NCBI RefSeq assembly: GCF_003725695.1
Contig: NZ_RJSE01000006.1
Coordinates: 1-64,000 of the forward strand
DNA: 64,000 nt
Origin: Nocardioides marmoriginsengisoli
GTDB taxonomy: Bacteria; Actinomycetota; Actinomycetes; Propionibacteriales; Nocardioidaceae
Direction: 5' to 3'
The position numbers were made by a program, and so were the translations under genes. Shown here piece by piece: positions 44,602 through 54,079 of the stretch (its first letter is position 1; each line of letters begins with the position of its first letter). Below the pieces are notes generated by a model. The model was given only the letters and a program-made list of their open reading frames with translations, ran no database searches and had not been told where the DNA came from.

Positions 44602-45545
44602 TGGTCTCCTCCTTCGGCGTGGTCGCCGGTCAGGTTGATGAAGGCCTCCTCGAGGCCCTTCGCGGTGATCTCGAGGTCGCGGGCGTCGGTCTCGTTCAGC
44701 AGGTAGCGGGCCACCGCGTCGCTGTCCTTGGTGTGCACGAGCACGCTGTCGCCGCGGACCTCGACGCCGTCGACGCCGGCCAGGGCGGCCAGCGCCTCGG
44801 TGTCCGCCGCGGCCAGGGTCGCCCGGACGGTGCGTCCGGAGGCGAGGGCCTTGATCTCCGAGCCGGTGCCGTCGGCCACGATCCGTCCGTGGCTGACCAG
44901 CACGATCCGGTCGGCGTACTGGTCGGCCTCCTCGAGGTAGTGCGTCGCGAACAGGACGGTGCGGCCCCGCTCGGCGTCGGTCCGGATCGACGACCAGAAC
45001 GCCCGCCGGCCCTCGACATCCATCCCGGTGGTGGGTTCGTCGAGCAGCAGCAGCGCCGGGTCGGAGAGCAGCGCCATCGCGAACCGGAGCCGCTGCTGCT
45101 CTCCCCCGGAGCACTTCTGCACCAACCGGTCGGCGATCCCCGTGATGCCGGCGTTGGCCAGCACCTCCTCGACCGGGCGGGTGTCGGCGAAGAGGCTGGC
45201 GGTGTACTCGACGGTCTCGCGGACGGTCAGGTCCTTGAGCAGTCCCCCGGTCTGCATCACCGCCGAGACCAGTCCCCGGGCGATCGCCTCGCGCGGCTCC
45301 AGGCCGAGGACCCGGACCTCGCCGGTCGTGGGCGCGGAGAGGCCCAGGATCATGTCGATGGTGGTGGTCTTGCCGGCTCCGTTCGGGCCCAGGAAGGCCA
45401 CCACTTCGCCGGGTCGGATCGTCAGGTCGATCCCGCGGACCGCGTGCACGGCCCCGAAGTCCTTGGTCACCCCGGTGAGGCTCACCGCGGCGAGGGTGCC
45501 CGCGTCTCCACCGGATCCGAGATGCTCGGGTGCAGAAGTTGTCAT
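44598..45545 (-). CDS. ABC transporter ATPase (DrrA-like)
   Basis: 315 residues. Walker A GPNGAGKT (about 53-60), Q-loop MQTGG, signature CSGGEQQRL, Walker B LLLLDEPT and the H of FATHYLEE are all present. A C-terminal domain with EEAFINLTGD is typical of DrrA-like exporters. With the permease it forms an ABC-2 export system next to a DesKR-like pair. ATG 45545; no clear ribosome-binding site. Confidence 0.92.
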   Translation of the reverse strand: MTTSAPEHLGSGGDAGTLAAVSLTGVTKDFGAVHAVRGIDLTIRPGEVVAFLGPNGAGKTTTIDMILGLSAPTTGEVRVLGLEPREAIARGLVSAVMQTGGLLKDLTVRETVEYTASLFADTRPVEEVLANAGITGIADRLVQKCSGGEQQRLRFAMALLSDPALLLLDEPTTGMDVEGRRAFWSSIRTDAERGRTVLFATHYLEEADQYADRIVLVSHGRIVADGTGSEIKALASGRTVRATLAAADTEALAALAGVDGVEVRGDSVLVHTKDSDAVARYLLNETDARDLEITAKGLEEAFINLTGDHAEGGDQ

Positions 45546-45613
45546 GCGTCCAGCGTGGCCCGGTCCGGACGTCCGTGCCTCGCCCAGGAGTCACGTCTCC
45601 GGCATGACATTTG

Positions 45614-46552
45614 TCAGGAGCGGTGGGCGACGGCCCTGGCCCGACGGACGGCACTACGGATCTTGCGGCGTGCCAACCTGGGCATTCCCCGAAGCGTCGT
45701 CAATTCGCGAGCCTCGGCAAGCTCGCGCTCCAGCCGGGCGATCTTGTTCGCGGTGCGACGTTTCCGCTTCGCCTCAGCAGCAGCCGCTGCCCGTGCCGTG
45801 CGGCCGGCTGCCCTGGAGCGCGCCGATCCTTGGACGTAGACGTCGACGACCGTGCCGAAGAACTCGACGTCGACCTTTCCCAGCAGGTCCGGGAGGGACT
45901 CGCGCAGGGCCTCCCGGTACTTGTCCGCCACGGCTGCTGACGGTGCCAGGAACAGCTTGTTGGCGCCGTACGCGAACGGAACCAGGCCCGGCGACCCTGC
46001 CAGGTAGTCGGCGAGGCCGGTCACGACGCCCAGCCAGTGCGCGTTGATCGCGTCGTCGAGGATGACCACACCGTCCGGGACGACAGCGGCCTCGGCGAGC
46101 CGGAGGTCGTGCGCCGTGATCGCCGCGGTGTGGCCGCCGTCGATCGAGAACACCCGGACGTCGCCGAAGGTCTCTCGGGCCGTCTCGGGGTGGTGCTCCA
46201 AGCTCGATGCCTGGACGATCTTGATGTCCAGCCCCTGGGCCCACGTCGCGACGTTGCTCTCGAAGATGGCCCGGTTGCCTCGACCGGAGCTGTCGAGGTT
46301 CTTGTCCTGGTCGTCGAACACGTCGAGCGCGATCGCCGTCTCGCCGTCGCGTACCCCGTTGGCGAACATCAGGAACGACTTGCCGTAGTGGACGCCGATC
46401 TCGGCGATGTTGCCCTCGACGTTCCAGTCGACCTGGCGCAGCAGCACTTGCTCGATCATTTCGGCGCACTCGTCCAGGAACCACCCCCCGACTGCATCTC
46501 GTCCGTTCTGTCGGTAATTCGCCAGGCGGTCAGCGATGGAGGGCAGCGGCAT
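45614..46552 (-). CDS. Class I SAM-dependent methyltransferase
   Basis: 312 residues from ATG 46552. The methyltransferase core has IAEIGVHYGKSFLMFANGV, IALDVFDDQ, FSIDGGHTA and VVILDDA, the motif order of the methyltransferase-24/class I fold. The C-terminus from about residue 255 is a basic Ala/Arg coiled coil. Substrate unknown; related proteins methylate glycans or lipids. The 22 codons upstream of the chosen ATG lack a site. Confidence 0.8.
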   Translation of the reverse strand: MPLPSIADRLANYRQNGRDAVGGWFLDECAEMIEQVLLRQVDWNVEGNIAEIGVHYGKSFLMFANGVRDGETAIALDVFDDQDKNLDSSGRGNRAIFESNVATWAQGLDIKIVQASSLEHHPETARETFGDVRVFSIDGGHTAAITAHDLRLAEAAVVPDGVVILDDAINAHWLGVVTGLADYLAGSPGLVPFAYGANKLFLAPSAAVADKYREALRESLPDLLGKVDVEFFGTVVDVYVQGSARSRAAGRTARAAAAAEAKRKRRTANKIARLERELAEARELTTLRGMPRLARRKIRSAVRRARAVAHRS

Positions 46553-46716
46553 CAGGAGACCTTCGGCGCAGTGATCGGACAATCCGTCAGGCGACGTTAC
46601 CAAGGCTGGTCGCCCCAAGTCTCAGCCCGCCGTGCGACACGCTTTGTCGGTTTGGTCCTGAATGCGCCGCAGACCGTTCGGGCACCCGGGGTCGGGGCGC
46701 CTGCCCCGTGAACCCA

Positions 46717-46761
46717 GAGACCGGCTCTGACTTCGCGTTTCCGCGGATCAGAGCCGGTCTC
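46717..46761 (-). terminator. Terminator of the tRNA-Pro gene
   Basis: A 14-bp perfect stem: 46717-46730 with 46748-46761, 17-nt loop. It lies 6 bp after the tRNA-Pro on the minus strand. Confidence 0.85.
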
Positions 46762-46767
46762 GTTGAG

Positions 46768-46841
<74 letters not shown>

Positions 46842-46978
46842 AAATGCTCGGTTGAACGAGCGTGGGAACCTTATCGCAGGCTCCCCCGGCGGGCCGAATC
46901 GGGGCCGGAGCGCCCGCACCCTTCACCGGGTCGCTGCCCCGGCCCGCGATCCGGGCCAGGGCAGCGCTCCTGATCAAC

Positions 46979-48091
46979 TCAGCCCCGCGAGAACGGGAAC
47001 CGGACCAGCGAGCCCTTCGGGACGTCGCCCGGCTGGCCGGAGAGGCCGGTCAGCACGTTGGTGGTCGCGAAGATCCCGCGGCGGGTCCACTCGACGTCGC
47101 CCGGCATCGACACCTGCGCGAAGGTGTAGCCCTTCGAGGCGCCGGCCGGGATCCGGACGATCCGGCCGCCGAACAGCTCCGCGACGAACACGTTCCCGCT
47201 GGGGCTGACCGCCAGCCCGGTGGCGCTGACCAGGCCGCCGGCGACCTTGCCCACCTTCCCGGTGCGGGGGTTGACCTTGTACACCGAGGCCGCCGCGCCG
47301 AGACTGCCGTCCTCCGGTCCGCCCGGCAGGGTGGAGACGTAGAGGATGCCGCCCGGGCCGACCTCGACGTCGGTCGGGACCGACTCGAAGTGGTAGGTCC
47401 GACCGACGGCGCACGCCGGCATCTTCGCCATCTCGGCGAACTCCGCACTGACCTTCAGCGGAGCCGGCGGCAGGACCGCGACGGTCCGGATCCGGCCCGA
47501 CTTGCCGACCGCGAGCACCGCGTTCGCCGCGGCGTCGGCGACGTACGTCGTCCCGCCGGCGGCCTGGGCGGTCGCGTACGGGTGCGACTCGACGATCCCG
47601 CGGTAGGAGGCCGGCGGCCCCTCCGGGAACTGGGCGGCGCACTCGGCGTCGATCCCGCGGAACCCGTAGGTGATCCCGCGGTCCGGGTTGCGCTTGGTCT
47701 CGTAGGCACCCAGGTCCGCCACCTTGCGGGCCTTGCCGTTGCGCCCGAGCTCCATCAGCTGGGCCAGCTTCTGGTCCTTGCTCAGCGCGAATCGGACCTT
47801 GCCGCGGCGCTCGGAGACGGCACCGACCTCGACCCCCGGCTTGGCGCGGTAGACGACGCGCGGCTTCGTCCCCGGCTTCTGGCGCTTGAGGACACCGGCG
47901 AAGTTCTCGGAGAAGTACCGGGTGCCGTTCGGCGCCACCGCGACGCTCAGCGGGCTGAACAATCCGGCAGCGGTGGTGACCGGGGCTTCCGCGCGGGCAG
48001 CGGACGCGGACACGGGTCCGGCAGCCGTCAGGCAGGCGCCGGCGAGGGCGATCACGCCGAGGGCGGCAGGAAGGGTCGTGGTGCGGGACAT
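46979..48091 (-). CDS. ScyD/ScyE-like secreted beta-propeller protein
   Basis: 370 residues. A signal peptide (RTTTLPAALGVIALAGACLTAAGPVSA) starts it. Blades follow: LFSPLSVAVAPNGTRYFSENFAG, TTYVADAAANAVLAVG, PTDVEVGPGGILYVSTLPGG, ATGLAVSPSGNVFVAELFGGRI. These Leu/Val-rich repeats with a D/E at the turn are typical of the ScyD/ScyE family. Extracellular; substrate not known. There is no scytonemin gene set around it. Confidence 0.8.
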   Translation of the reverse strand: MSRTTTLPAALGVIALAGACLTAAGPVSASAARAEAPVTTAAGLFSPLSVAVAPNGTRYFSENFAGVLKRQKPGTKPRVVYRAKPGVEVGAVSERRGKVRFALSKDQKLAQLMELGRNGKARKVADLGAYETKRNPDRGITYGFRGIDAECAAQFPEGPPASYRGIVESHPYATAQAAGGTTYVADAAANAVLAVGKSGRIRTVAVLPPAPLKVSAEFAEMAKMPACAVGRTYHFESVPTDVEVGPGGILYVSTLPGGPEDGSLGAAASVYKVNPRTGKVGKVAGGLVSATGLAVSPSGNVFVAELFGGRIVRIPAGASKGYTFAQVSMPGDVEWTRRGIFATTNVLTGLSGQPGDVPKGSLVRFPFSRG

Positions 48092-48202
48092 CGAGGTGCC
48101 TTTCGTGGCTCTGGAGAACTGGTCACCAGAGCCTGGCCCGCCCGACGTCCCGGTCGCACGGGCCCGGGGTCCCGACTTTCCGGGATCAGGTCCGGGCGCC
48201 GC

Positions 48203-49561
48203 TCAGCGCTTGCGCTTCTCCCGCGGCCGGACCTGGATCTCGATCGGCGTACCGACGAAGCCGAACTCCTCGCGGAGCCGCCGTTCGATGTACCGCTCGT
48301 AGCCGGCGTCGAGCTTGCCCGAGGTGAACAGCGCGAACGTCGGCGGCGACGTCTGCGCCTGGGTGCCGAACAGGATCCGGGGCTGCTTGCCGCCGCGGAC
48401 CGGGTGCGGGTGCTCGGCGACCAGCCGGCCCAGGAACGAGTTCAGCGCACCGGTGGTGATCCGGGTCTCCCAGCCGGCCAGCGCCGCGTCGAGCGCCGGG
48501 ATCAGCCGGTCGATGTGCCAGCCGGTGCGCGCGGTGATGTTGATCCGCGGTGCCCACTGCACCTGCACCAGCTCGCGCTCGTACTCGCGCTCCAGGTAGT
48601 AGCGACGCTCGTCGTCGACCAGGTCCCACTTGTTGAAGCAGATCACCAGCGCGCGGCCGGATTCCCGGACCGTCTGGATGATCCGCATGTCCTGCTCGGA
48701 GATCGACTGGCTGCCGTCGATGACGAGCACGGCCACCTCGGCGCGCTCCATCGCGGTCGCGGTCCGCAGCGACGCGTAGTACTCGTGGCCGGAAGCGGTC
48801 TTCACGCGCTTGCGGATGCCCGCGGTGTCGATGAACTTCCAGGTCCGCCCGCCGAGCTCGACCAGCTCGTCGACCGGGTCCACCGTGGTACCGGACGCGT
48901 CGTCGACGACGACCCGCTCCTCCCCCGCCAGCTTGTTCAGCAGCGAGGACTTGCCCACGTTCGGCCGGCCGATGATCGCGATCCGGCGCGGTCCGCCGAG
49001 CTCGTGGCCGATCGTCTCCTCCGGCGTCTCCGGGAGGGCCGCCAGGACCGCGTCGAGCATGTCGCCGGAGCCGCGTCCGTGCAGCGCGGAGACCGGGAAC
49101 GGCTCCCCGAGCCCGAGGTTCCAGAGCGCGAACGCCTCGGCCTCGGTGCGCTGGTCGTCGACCTTGTTGGCCGCCAGCACCACCGGGCGGCCGCTCTTGC
49201 GGAGCACCTTCACGACGGCCTCGTCGGTGTCGGTGATCCCGACCGTGGCGTCGACCACGAACAGGACCGCGTCCGCCAGCCCGACGGCCACCTCGGCCTG
49301 GGCGGAGATCCGCTCGGCCAGGCCTTCGGCATCCGGGTCCCAGCCGCCGGTGTCGACGACCGTGAAGGCGCGACCGTTCCAGTTGGCGTCGTAGGAGACC
49401 CGGTCGCGGGTCACTCCGGGCTTGTCCTCGACGACCGCCTCGCGGCGGCCGATGATCCGGTTGACCAGCGTCGACTTCCCGACGTTGGGACGTCCGACCA
49501 CCGCCAGGATCGGGGTGCGGATGTCGTTCGAGCCCTCGTCGGGCTCTGTCTGCTCAGTCAC
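48203..49561 (-). CDS. der: Ribosome-associated GTPase Der (EngA)
   Basis: 452 residues with two G domains: GRPNVGKST near residue 23 and again near residue 200; switch DTGG and DTAG, NKxD sites at AANKVDD and CFNKWDL. The C-terminal KH-like domain ([19 protein letters not shown]) is complete. It acts in 50S subunit assembly. GTG 49561 overlaps the plsC stop. Confidence 0.96.
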   Translation of the reverse strand: MTEQTEPDEGSNDIRTPILAVVGRPNVGKSTLVNRIIGRREAVVEDKPGVTRDRVSYDANWNGRAFTVVDTGGWDPDAEGLAERISAQAEVAVGLADAVLFVVDATVGITDTDEAVVKVLRKSGRPVVLAANKVDDQRTEAEAFALWNLGLGEPFPVSALHGRGSGDMLDAVLAALPETPEETIGHELGGPRRIAIIGRPNVGKSSLLNKLAGEERVVVDDASGTTVDPVDELVELGGRTWKFIDTAGIRKRVKTASGHEYYASLRTATAMERAEVAVLVIDGSQSISEQDMRIIQTVRESGRALVICFNKWDLVDDERRYYLEREYERELVQVQWAPRINITARTGWHIDRLIPALDAALAGWETRITTGALNSFLGRLVAEHPHPVRGGKQPRILFGTQAQTSPPTFALFTSGKLDAGYERYIERRLREEFGFVGTPIEIQVRPREKRKR

Positions 49562-50316
49562 TTCTCGTCCTTGCTCGTGACAGCGCCCGAGGCCTCGGGC
49601 GCTGGGTCCGGGATAGGTCCCGGGAGGTCGATCCCGGTGGCCTGGACGGCCTCCCGGGTGGTGGCGATGATCGCCTGGCGGATCGTCTCGGTCAGCGCGC
49701 GCACGTCGGCCCGCAGCCGCGGCCAGTCCTGCTGGGCGACCGGGATCGGTTCGCCGTAGCTGACCACCAGCCGGGATCCGGCCGGCGGAAAGGTCGCGTC
49801 CGTCCCGGGCAGCCGGGTCCCCAGGAACGCCATCGGTACGACGGGAGCACCGGCCACCAGCGCCAGGTAAGCGGCACCGCCGGCCGCGGAGACCATCTCG
49901 CCGGCGCCACGGGTGCTCTCCGGGAACAACCCGGCCACCCCGCCGTCGCGCAGCACCCGCAGCGCCGACCGCAGCGCCCGCGGGTCCGGGGCGTCCCGGT
50001 TCACCGAGATCTGGCCGGCACCGGTCAGGAACGCGCCCAGCGGGCCGGAGAAGAGCTCCTCCTTGGTCAGCGCGTGGACGGGGCGCGGGCCGACGATCGC
50101 CATCATCGGTCCGTCCAGGAAGCCGATGTGGTTCGCCGCCACCACCACCGGGCCCGTGGCGGGCACCCGGTCGGCGTTCCGGACCTCGACGTCCCAGCGC
50201 TTCCTGATCACGGCCGCGAACGCCGGACGCAAGCCGTGCAGCATCAGCCGCGACGGGTGCCGTACGTCCGTGGTCCGCGGCAGCGCCTGGTGCCCTTCGC
50301 GAACCCCGGCAGTCAT
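49558..50316 (-). CDS. plsC: 1-acyl-sn-glycerol-3-phosphate acyltransferase
   Basis: 252 residues. The catalytic box is NHIGFLDGP: His-x4-Asp (about residues 63-68). FPESTRG and PVVPMAFLG are the second and third conserved motifs. It adds the second acyl chain to make phosphatidic acid at the inner membrane. ATG 50316 overlaps cmk (ATGA). It lies between cmk and der, as in many actinobacteria. Confidence 0.93.
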   Translation of the reverse strand: MTAGVREGHQALPRTTDVRHPSRLMLHGLRPAFAAVIRKRWDVEVRNADRVPATGPVVVAANHIGFLDGPMMAIVGPRPVHALTKEELFSGPLGAFLTGAGQISVNRDAPDPRALRSALRVLRDGGVAGLFPESTRGAGEMVSAAGGAAYLALVAGAPVVPMAFLGTRLPGTDATFPPAGSRLVVSYGEPIPVAQQDWPRLRADVRALTETIRQAIIATTREAVQATGIDLPGPIPDPAPEASGAVTSKDEK

Positions 50317-50996
50317 GATCCGACCGATTCCCGCTCGACGATGGCGACCACCCGGTCGATCACCTCGTCCAGTCCGTACGGCGTGGTGTCCAGGTGGACG
50401 GCCCCGTCCGGAACCACCAGCGGCGCGGTCGTCCGGGAGGAGTCGATCGCGTCCCGACGCAGCAGGTCGGCCTCGGTGGCCGCCGCTGATCCGCTTCCGT
50501 TCTCCGCCGTACGACGGGCCGCCCGGGCCGCGGCGTCCGCGGTCAGGTAGAGCTTGACGGCCGCATCGGGCCAGACCACCGATCCGATGTCGCGCCCCTC
50601 GACGACGATCCCGGTACCGGCCGCGAGCGCGTCCGCGATGATCGAGCGCTGCAGCTCCAGCAGCCGGGTGCGCACCGCCGGAACGGTCGCGACCGGGCTC
50701 ACCGCGGCGGTCACCTCGGCCGAGCGGATCGGGTCGGCGACGTCGTCGCCGTCGACGGTGATCGTCGGGGCCGCCGGATCGGTGCCGGAGACGAGGACCG
50801 GGGTCTCCGCCTGGGCCGCGACAGCCGCAGGGTCGTGGATGTCGACGTCGTGCCGGAGCATCCACAGCGTGATCGCGCGGAACTGGGCGCCGGTGTCGAG
50901 GTAGCGCAGACCGAGTCTCCGGGCGACGCCGCGGGAGGTGCTGGACTTGCCGGATCCGGACGGTCCGTCCATCGCCACGACAACACTGCTGCTCAT
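50313..50996 (-). CDS. cmk: Cytidylate kinase
   Basis: 227 residues. Walker [10 protein letters not shown] at about 11-19, [12 protein letters not shown] (CMP binding), [11 protein letters not shown] and RRDxxDSSR are the Cmk signature. It phosphorylates CMP and dCMP. ATG 50996 has no obvious overlap upstream; 96 bp separate it from tyrA. Confidence 0.95.
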   Translation of the reverse strand: MSSSVVVAMDGPSGSGKSSTSRGVARRLGLRYLDTGAQFRAITLWMLRHDVDIHDPAAVAAQAETPVLVSGTDPAAPTITVDGDDVADPIRSAEVTAAVSPVATVPAVRTRLLELQRSIIADALAAGTGIVVEGRDIGSVVWPDAAVKLYLTADAAARAARRTAENGSGSAAATEADLLRRDAIDSSRTTAPLVVPDGAVHLDTTPYGLDEVIDRVVAIVERESVGS

Positions 50997-51092
50997 CGAT
51001 CCTGCTCCTCGGTTGGTGCCCCTCGTTCACGCTCGTTCACCATGTATCGCCACCCCGACGGAGTCACGCACGGCATCGCGCCGCTGGGTATC

Positions 51093-52175
51093 TTACCGGT
51101 GAGCGGTCCAGTTTCTCGATTCGAGCGCGGCCCGCAGCCGCTCGGCCGCCGCCGCCTCGACCTGCAGCTCGACCAGACCGGCCGGACGGCCCGGGTCGTG
51201 ATCGATGCGCAGATCCTCGACGTTGACCCCGATCTCGCCGACGTCGGCGAAGAGCCGGGCCAGTTCGCCGGGGTGGTCGGGCACCAGCACGAAGACCGGG
51301 CCCGTCTCCAGGGCGACCCCGCCGTGCTTGCCGGGGATGATCTGGGTGCCGGCCACGCCGCGGGCGAGGATCTCGGCCAGGTCGTCGGCCGCCGGTGCGT
51401 CCACCGCCGCGATCAACGCGTCCAGGTGCTCGCGGACGCCGCGGAGCAGCTCGGCCACGGTGACGCCGTTCGCCCGGATGATCTGGCCGTAGAGGTCCGG
51501 GTCCCCGCCGGCCACCCGGGTGACGTCGCGCACACCCTGGCCGGAGAGCGACAGGTGCTCGGGAAGTGCCTCGGTGAGCTGGCCGGCGGCGAGCACCGCC
51601 AGCAGGTGCGGCAGGTGCGACGTACGGGCGACGGCGAGGTCGTGCTCGACCGGCGAGAGCCGGACCGCCGCGGCGCCGCAGAGCGCGATCAGGTCCTCGA
51701 CCAGCGCGACCGCCTCCGGGTCGGCGTGCACGTGCGGCGTGACCGCCCACGGACGGCCGTCGAAGAGGGCCGCGCTCGCGGCGAGCGGTCCGGAACGCTC
51801 GCTCCCCGCCATCGGGTGGCTGCCGACGTACCGGGAGAGCACGGTGTCGTCCACCTGGTCGGAGACCTGCTCGAGCGGCTGGGCCTTGACGCTGCCGATG
51901 TCGGTCACCATCGCGCCGGTCTCCAGCGCGCCGACGACGACCTCGGCGATGTGCACCGGCGGTACGGCGACCACGACCAGCTGGGCGACCCCGTCGGCCG
52001 GCGCCGCCTCGCCTGCGCCGAGGCTGATCGCCGTCCGGACGTGCTCCGGGTTCGCGTCGCTGAGCCAAACGGTGATCCCCTGGCGGCGCGCCGCCAGGCC
52101 GATCGAGGTGCCGAGCAGTCCGGCGCCGATCACGTGGATCGGCCCGGTCAGGGTGCGAGCCGCCGGCTCACTCAT
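51093..52175 (-). CDS. tyrA: Prephenate dehydrogenase with ACT-like C-terminus
   Basis: 360 residues. The Rossmann motif IGAGLLGTSIGL is followed by SHPMAGSERSG with the catalytic-type His and a dimerisation helical domain. The last 70 residues (PVFVLVPDHPGELARLFADVGE) form an ACT regulatory domain, often binding tyrosine. It converts prephenate to 4-hydroxyphenylpyruvate. ATG 52175 overlaps the aroH stop. Confidence 0.93.
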   Translation of the reverse strand: MSEPAARTLTGPIHVIGAGLLGTSIGLAARRQGITVWLSDANPEHVRTAISLGAGEAAPADGVAQLVVVAVPPVHIAEVVVGALETGAMVTDIGSVKAQPLEQVSDQVDDTVLSRYVGSHPMAGSERSGPLAASAALFDGRPWAVTPHVHADPEAVALVEDLIALCGAAAVRLSPVEHDLAVARTSHLPHLLAVLAAGQLTEALPEHLSLSGQGVRDVTRVAGGDPDLYGQIIRANGVTVAELLRGVREHLDALIAAVDAPAADDLAEILARGVAGTQIIPGKHGGVALETGPVFVLVPDHPGELARLFADVGEIGVNVEDLRIDHDPGRPAGLVELQVEAAAAERLRAALESRNWTAHR

Positions 52176-52551
52176 CCGGCATCGACCGGACCTTGGTCAG
52201 GTCCGAGCGCAGCGCGGCGGCGCCGTGCAGGTAGACGTGGGTGATCTCGGCCCGGGCGCGGTCCGTCTCGACGTGCGCCATCATCCGGACCACCCGCGGC
52301 ATCGAGCCGTCGATCTCCAGCTCGCGGGCGCAGATCAGCGGCACCTCGCCGAACCCGAGGCTCCGGGCGGCGTACGCCGGGAACTCGGCGACCAGGTCGG
52401 AGGTGGCGGTGAAGATGACCGAGATGAAGTCGTCGACCTCGAGCTGGTTGGCCGCCATCACCTCGGTGACCATCTCGGCGACCCGCTCGAGCATCTGCTC
52501 GCGGGTGTCGTCGGTCAGCTGGGTGGCCCCGCGCACGGCGCGAACGGACAC
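52168..52551 (-). CDS. aroH: Chorismate mutase AroH
   Basis: 127 residues from GTG 52551 (SD GAGGAGG 6 bases upstream). VRAVRGATQL, DFISVIFTATSDL, IDGSMPRVVRMMAH and VYLHGA are AroH-type chorismate mutase motifs. It feeds prephenate to the downstream TyrA, so both form a tyrosine-pathway unit inserted in the scp-cmk cluster. Confidence 0.92.
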   Translation of the reverse strand: MSVRAVRGATQLTDDTREQMLERVAEMVTEVMAANQLEVDDFISVIFTATSDLVAEFPAYAARSLGFGEVPLICARELEIDGSMPRVVRMMAHVETDRARAEITHVYLHGAAALRSDLTKVRSMPDE

Positions 52552-52583
52552 GGGTGCCTCCTCGGCAATCGGGGTCTCCAAGG

Positions 52584-53339
52584 CTACAAGCCGGCGGTGT
52601 CGAGCAGCGATCCGACCTCGTCGGTGCTGAGCTCGCGCAGCTGGCCGCTCTTGAGCTGCCCGATCCGCACCGGGCCGATCGCCGTGCGGGAGAGCCGCTG
52701 CACCGGGTGCCCGATCTCGTCCAGCAGGCGGCGGACGATCCGGTTGCGGCCCTCGTGGATGACCAGCTCGACGATGCCGCGCTGGGCGGTGCTGGAGATC
52801 ACCCGGGCGCGGCGGACCTCCACCGGGCCGTCCTCCAGGGTCACGCCGGCCAGCAGCGTCTTGACGGTGTTCTTGTCGACCGCACCGGTGACCTCGGCGA
52901 CGTACGTCTTCTCCATCTCGTACGACGGGTGCGCCAGCCGCTGCGCGAAGTCGCCGTCGTTGGTGAGCATGATCAGCCCGTCGGTGTCGGTGTCGAGCCG
53001 GCCCACGTGGAAGAGCCGCTCGGGCCGGTTCGCCACGAAGTCGCTCAGCGTCCGCCGTCCCTCGGGGTCCGACATCGTCGAGACGACCCCGCGGGGCTTG
53101 TTCAGGACCAGGTAGACGTTCGGGCTGCGCGGCGGCAGCCGCTTGCCGGAGACGCGGATCACCGCGGTCGCCGGATCCACCTTGGTGCCGAGCCGGGTGA
53201 CGATCTCGCCGTCGACCTCGACCTCGCCGGCGAGCATCAGCTCCTCGCACTTGCGACGGCTGGCCACCCCGGAGGTGGCGAGCAGCTTCTGCAGCCGGAT
53301 CAGGCCTTCGTCGTCGAGGTCGGAGGACTGGTCGGTCAC
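52584..53339 (-). CDS. rluB: Ribosomal large subunit pseudouridine synthase
   Basis: 251 residues. N-terminal S4 domain (LQKLLATSGVASRRKCEELM), then the catalytic Asp in VGRLDTDTDGL and the GRNRIVRRLLD motif. It modifies 23S rRNA. GTG 53339 overlaps the scpB stop (GTGA). Synteny with scpA/scpB is conserved in many bacteria. Confidence 0.92.
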   Translation of the reverse strand: MTDQSSDLDDEGLIRLQKLLATSGVASRRKCEELMLAGEVEVDGEIVTRLGTKVDPATAVIRVSGKRLPPRSPNVYLVLNKPRGVVSTMSDPEGRRTLSDFVANRPERLFHVGRLDTDTDGLIMLTNDGDFAQRLAHPSYEMEKTYVAEVTGAVDKNTVKTLLAGVTLEDGPVEVRRARVISSTAQRGIVELVIHEGRNRIVRRLLDEIGHPVQRLSRTAIGPVRIGQLKSGQLRELSTDEVGSLLDTAGL

Positions 53340-54079
53340 GATTCCGGGGTCTCGTCGGGTTCGGCGCTCTCGCCCGGCTGCGTCGGCGCACTGACCGCCG
53401 CCGCGAACTCCTCGTCGAGGTCGAACTCGTCCATGTCCGGCACGAACGGAGCCAGCTCGGGCAGCTCGTCGAGCGAGGTGATCCCGATCCGCTCCAGGAA
53501 GTAGGTGGAGGTCCGGTACAGGTTCGCGCCGGTCTCGGCGTCGGCTCCGGCCTCCTCGACCAGGCCGCGGGTGAGCAGGGTGCGCATCACGCCGTCGACG
53601 TTGACGCCGCGGATCGCGGAGACGCGGCTGCGGCTGACCGGCTGCTTGTAGGCGACCACGGCCAGCGTCTCCAGGGCGGCCTGGGTCAGCCGGGCCTGCT
53701 GGCCGTCGAGGACGAACCGCTCCACGACCGGGGCGAACTCCTCGCGGGTGTAGTACCGCCAGCCGCCGGCCACGTTGCGCAGCTCGAAGCCGCGCATCGC
53801 CTCGTCGTACTCGCGGGCCAGGTCGCTGAGCGCGGCCTCGACCTCGCTGACCGGGTACCCGACCGCGGTGGCCAGGCTGAGGTCGTCCAGCGGCTGGTCG
53901 GCGACCATCAGGACCGCTTCCAGCGCGGGCCGGAGCTCGGCGAGCGGGATCGAGAGGGACTCCCCCTCGGACTCGCGAATCTCGTCCGCCTGCTCGTCGG
54001 CCGGCGTATCGACCTCAGGCGTCTCGACCTCAGGCGTCTCGACAAGCTCGACGTCCGGCGTCGTCTCGGTCTCGGTCAT
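53336..54079 (-). CDS. scpB: Segregation and condensation protein B
   Basis: 247 residues. An acidic N-terminus (about 1-45) is followed by winged-helix domains with LRPALEAVLMVADQPL, GWRYYTREEFAPVVERF, RLTQAALETLAVVAYKQPVSRS and EEAGADAETG. It is the kleisin-associated subunit of the SMC condensin. ATG 54079 overlaps scpA. Confidence 0.95.
   Translation of the reverse strand: MTETETTPDVELVETPEVETPEVDTPADEQADEIRESEGESLSIPLAELRPALEAVLMVADQPLDDLSLATAVGYPVSEVEAALSDLAREYDEAMRGFELRNVAGGWRYYTREEFAPVVERFVLDGQQARLTQAALETLAVVAYKQPVSRSRVSAIRGVNVDGVMRTLLTRGLVEEAGADAETGANLYRTSTYFLERIGITSLDELPELAPFVPDMDEFDLDEEFAAAVSAPTQPGESAEPDETPES

Noticed and set aside
46979-48091. Scytonemin biosynthesis
   Set aside because: Only one ScyD/ScyE-like propeller protein; no other pathway gene nearby.
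48203-49561. Possible tandem repeat within der
   Set aside because: The repeated GRPNVGKS segments are the two normal G domains of Der.
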